From contig DDBM01000132.1 in the NCBI GenBank assembly GCA_002333125.1, positions 1-6,613 on the forward strand: 6,613 bases of DNA, written 5' to 3'. Made by a program: the position numbers and the translations under genes. Position 1 is the stretch's first letter; each line of letters begins with the position of its first letter. A model generated the notes under the pieces. The model ran no database searches and was not told where the DNA came from. It worked only from the letters and a program-made list of their open reading frames with translations. Positions 4,577 to 6,613 of this stretch are shown here, one piece after another. The stretch is from Moraxellaceae bacterium UBA2032 (GTDB lineage Bacteria; Pseudomonadota; Gammaproteobacteria; Pseudomonadales; Moraxellaceae).

Positions 4577-5278
4577 TTATTCCCCTAAATAAGCAGCGCG
4601 CACGCGCTCATCGGCAGCTAACGCTTTGGCATCACCCTCTAAACTTATTTTGCCACTTTCCATCACATAAGCACGTTGGGCTAAAGCAAGCGCAGCTTTG
4701 GCGTTTTGCTCTACTAACAATACCGCCACCCCTTCTTGGGTTACTTCGCTAATGGTGGCAAAGATTTTTTCGACCATAATCGGGGCTAAGCCCATAGACG
4801 GCTCATCTAACAACAGTAATTTAGGTTTACTTAATAAGGCTCTTACAATGGCCAACATTTGTTGCTCACCGCCCGACAACGTACCTGCCAATTGGGTTTT
4901 ACGCTCATATAAACGTGGAAAACGCTCAAAAGCTTGGTCTAACTCAGACTCGTGTAATTGACGATGATACGCGCCCATACGTAAATTTTCGGCCACCGTG
5001 AGTTTAGAAAAAATACCGCGTCCTTCGGGAACTAAGGCCAAGCCATGTTTAACACGGTCATGTATAGGAATGCTGAGTAAGTTTTTACCTTGATATAAAA
5101 TCTTGCCACCCGCAGGTTTGAGCAAACCACCCAAGCAATTTAGGGTAGAGGTTTTGCCTGCGCCATTTGCGCCAATTAAACTGACCAACTCGCCTGCATT
5201 AACATGAAAACTAATGCCTTTGACCGCTTGAATGCCGCCATAGGCAATTTGTAAATTATTCACCGTAAGCAAACTCAT
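4577..5278 (-). CDS. livF: Branched-chain amino acid ABC transporter ATP-binding protein LivF
   Basis: The 233-residue ATPase has Walker A GANGAGKT (36-43), the LivF-type VPEGRGIF loop (83-90, where a Q-loop would be in other ATPases), signature LSGGEQQ (134-140), Walker B LLLLDEP (154-160) with catalytic E159, and Gln191 in LVEQNAKAAL at the usual H-loop site, as in other LivF proteins. Together with LivG it would power import of branched-chain or related amino acids through LivH/LivM-type permeases. The start ATG overlaps the livG stop by four bases (ATGA), and a perfect AGGAGG (minus strand, 5285-5290) is six bases upstream, encoded by the LGG codons at the end of LivG. The protein ends AAYLGE, as is usual for the family. 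The substrate is assigned by family; urea or other HAAT-type substrates cannot be fully excluded. Confidence 0.93.
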   Translation of the reverse strand: MSLLTVNNLQIAYGGIQAVKGISFHVNAGELVSLIGANGAGKTSTLNCLGGLLKPAGGKILYQGKNLLSIPIHDRVKHGLALVPEGRGIFSKLTVAENLRMGAYHRQLHESELDQAFERFPRLYERKTQLAGTLSGGEQQMLAIVRALLSKPKLLLLDEPSMGLAPIMVEKIFATISEVTQEGVAVLLVEQNAKAALALAQRAYVMESGKISLEGDAKALAADERVRAAYLGE

Positions 5279-6042
5279 GCGCTGCCTCCTAAATAAGCAG
5301 CAATCACTTTGGGGTCTTTTTGCACATCAGCAGGCACACCTTCGGCAATCAATTGACCAAAATCTAACACCGCTACGCGATGACACAAGCCCATCACCAA
5401 CTTTACATCATGCTCAATTAATAACACACTGGTACCATCTTCATAAATACGTTGAATCAATTTGGATAGCTCGGCAGTTTCGGTAGGATTCATGCCTGCG
5501 GCGGGTTCGTCTAAAGTAAGCAAGGCAGGCTCGGTGGCTAAAGCACGGGCAATTTCTAAACGGCGTTGGTCGCCATAAGACAAGGTTTTGGCAATACGCT
5601 GTGCCGACGACTCTAAACCCACATAGGCTAATAAAATCATAGAGTTATCTAAAATAGCTTGTTCTTCGGCACGGGCTTTGGGTGTGCGTAAAATTGCCCC
5701 AATTACGCCTGTTTTTGTTTTGCTATGCCGCCCTACCATGACATTTTCGAGGGCGGTCATATCTTGAAATAAACGAATATTTTGAAAAGTACGCGCAATG
5801 CCACGAATCAAAATTTCATGCGGTTTGAGGCTTAACGGTAACGGCTTACCATTAAACTGACGCTCGCCACTATCGGCTTCGTATAAGCCTGTAATCACAT
5901 TAAACAAGGTGGTTTTACCTGCCCCATTAGGGCCAATTAAACCGTAAATACAGTTTTGGGGAATGGTTAACGACACATCTTTGAGGGCATGAATCCCACC
6001 AAAGCGTTTTTGGATATGCGAGAGTTGAAGTAATGCTGTCAT
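5275..6042 (-). CDS. livG: Branched-chain amino acid ABC transporter ATP-binding protein LivG
   Basis: The 255-residue ATPase shows Walker A GPNGAGKT (37-44), the LivG hallmark ARTFQNIRLF with Q-loop Q87, signature LSYGDQRRLEIA (154-165), Walker B LLTLDEP (174-180) with E179, the AGMNPTE segment (182-188) and H-loop H211. The length and C-terminal AAYLGGSA are typical of LivG. It pairs with LivF as the second nucleotide-binding subunit of the importer. The start codon overlaps the stop of the upstream Uma2 gene by four bases (ATGA), and no good ribosome site precedes it, so it is probably translated by coupling to the Uma2 reading frame. The livH, livM and livK genes normally found before livG are not in the window; they may lie beyond the edge or elsewhere. 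Confidence 0.93.
   Translation of the reverse strand: MTALLQLSHIQKRFGGIHALKDVSLTIPQNCIYGLIGPNGAGKTTLFNVITGLYEADSGERQFNGKPLPLSLKPHEILIRGIARTFQNIRLFQDMTALENVMVGRHSKTKTGVIGAILRTPKARAEEQAILDNSMILLAYVGLESSAQRIAKTLSYGDQRRLEIARALATEPALLTLDEPAAGMNPTETAELSKLIQRIYEDGTSVLLIEHDVKLVMGLCHRVAVLDFGQLIAEGVPADVQKDPKVIAAYLGGSA
5285..5290 (-). promoter_or_regulatory. Ribosome binding site of livF inside the livG end
   Basis: On the minus strand this reads AGGAGG, six bases before the livF ATG. It is formed by the Leu-Gly-Gly codons of LivG, so the conserved C-terminus doubles as a translation signal for the next gene. Confidence 0.75.
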
Positions 6043-6613
6043 TGATTTTCTAACTTAGATTCTGAGTTTGCTGCGGCTTGTAGCTGCCGCCATTCGACTA
6101 ATTCAGGGTTATTGACTCGAGCATAAACATCCTCAACTGTTAGCGTTAAACCAATCGCCTCAAACGTGACACTATCACCTAAATAAAAATGCTCCGATTG
6201 CCAACCATTACGGCGACGAATCACTTCTATGTCCACAAAATCTTGTTCAATTAACACATACTCTAACAAGGTATTGATTTGTGTATAAGCGATGCGTTTA
6301 ATGGTTTCATCGGTGCGACGTGTGCTTTTAGACAACACTTCGACAATAAGCGTAGGGCTTTGAGTCACATGACTATCATCATTCAAGCCTGAGCAATCTA
6401 CTAATACATCAGGGTAAAAATATTTAGTCCCTACTTTTACTTTCATGTCTGATATATAGGGCTGACACGGTTTTCCCTCTAAATGATTACCAAATTTACG
6501 CGCCACATTTAGCGATATGCGGTTATGGCTGGCACTCGCTCCTGCCATAGCAAACACTTCACCATCTATATATTCGTGTTTAATGTCAGCTATTTTTTCG
6601 CCTGCCAAATACT
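6039..6613 (-). CDS. Uma2 family (DUF820) putative restriction endonuclease-like protein, 5' end cut by window
   Basis: The visible 191 codons match Uma2 proteins: YLAGEKIADIKHEYIDGEVFAM at the start, AGASASHNRISLNVAR, YISDMKVKV, then the PD-(D/E)XK-like core YPDVLVDC and LIVEVLSKST. With the TTG codon at 6608 counted as residue 1, the likely acidic residues are D67 and E90, with K94 close by. Family members have a nuclease-type fold, but their biological role is not established. The frame stays open through the right edge, and Uma2 proteins normally start about 12-20 residues before the YLAGE motif, so the real start is outside the window and the TTG is only an internal Leu codon. The stop overlaps the livG start by four bases. 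The tail after VEDVYARV is polar and probably unstructured. Confidence 0.87.
   Translation of the reverse strand, partial: YLAGEKIADIKHEYIDGEVFAMAGASASHNRISLNVARKFGNHLEGKPCQPYISDMKVKVGTKYFYPDVLVDCSGLNDDSHVTQSPTLIVEVLSKSTRRTDETIKRIAYTQINTLLEYVLIEQDFVDIEVIRRRNGWQSEHFYLGDSVTFEAIGLTLTVEDVYARVNNPELVEWRQLQAAANSESKLENQ

Noticed and set aside
4698..5486. Plus-strand ORFs of 87 and 69 codons opposite livF and livG
   Set aside because: They are antisense to conserved ABC ATPase motifs and have no recognisable protein features.
1..6613. CRISPR array, rRNA or insertion sequence
   Set aside because: No regularly spaced repeats with spacers, no rRNA-like stretches and no transposase or paired terminal repeats were seen.

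Overview
The window is about 6.6 kb of AT-rich bacterial DNA. The gene families (a PilH-like response regulator, LivF/LivG, a class 3 aldehyde dehydrogenase, DUF2721, Uma2, BrnT/BrnA) point to a proteobacterium, most likely a gammaproteobacterium. A Beggiatoa/Thiotrichales-like genome would fit the low GC and the Uma2 and toxin-antitoxin content, but this placement is an inference and is not proven by the window.

Layout. Positions 1-96 hold the intrinsic terminator of a gene lying to the left, overlapped by candidate promoters. Positions 97-649 carry a plus-strand toxin-antitoxin pair of the BrnT/BrnA type, with a 17-base overlap. Positions 650-1264 are gene-free and very AT-rich. They contain a terminator-like hairpin, short direct repeats, two start-less open frames that both read YVDGL, a cluster of G-tract direct repeats and a strong bidirectional terminator. 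From 1265 to the right edge every gene is on the minus strand.

Minus-strand genes, in order of transcription (right to left): a Uma2-family protein cut by the window edge, livG, livF and a DUF2721 membrane protein form a tight cluster (4-base overlaps, 4-base overlap, 4-base gap). A REP-like palindromic element at 4092-4149 follows. Next come a pterin-4a-carbinolamine dehydratase and, 37 bases later, a coniferyl-aldehyde-type aldehyde dehydrogenase that ends in a textbook terminator at 2101-2130. After that are a small tautomerase-family protein and a stand-alone PilH-like receiver protein.

How the genes fit together. LivG and LivF are the two ATPases of a branched-chain amino acid type ABC importer. 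The permeases and binding protein are not in view, and the gene directly upstream is Uma2, which is unusual. The dehydratase and aldehyde dehydrogenase could be co-transcribed, and with the tautomerase they loosely suggest aromatic or aldehyde metabolism, but no complete pathway is present. I found no convincing undescribed system. The best leads are the Uma2-liv-DUF2721 coupling, the G-tract repeat cluster in the gene-free region, and residue changes in BrnT, the receiver protein and the tautomerase.
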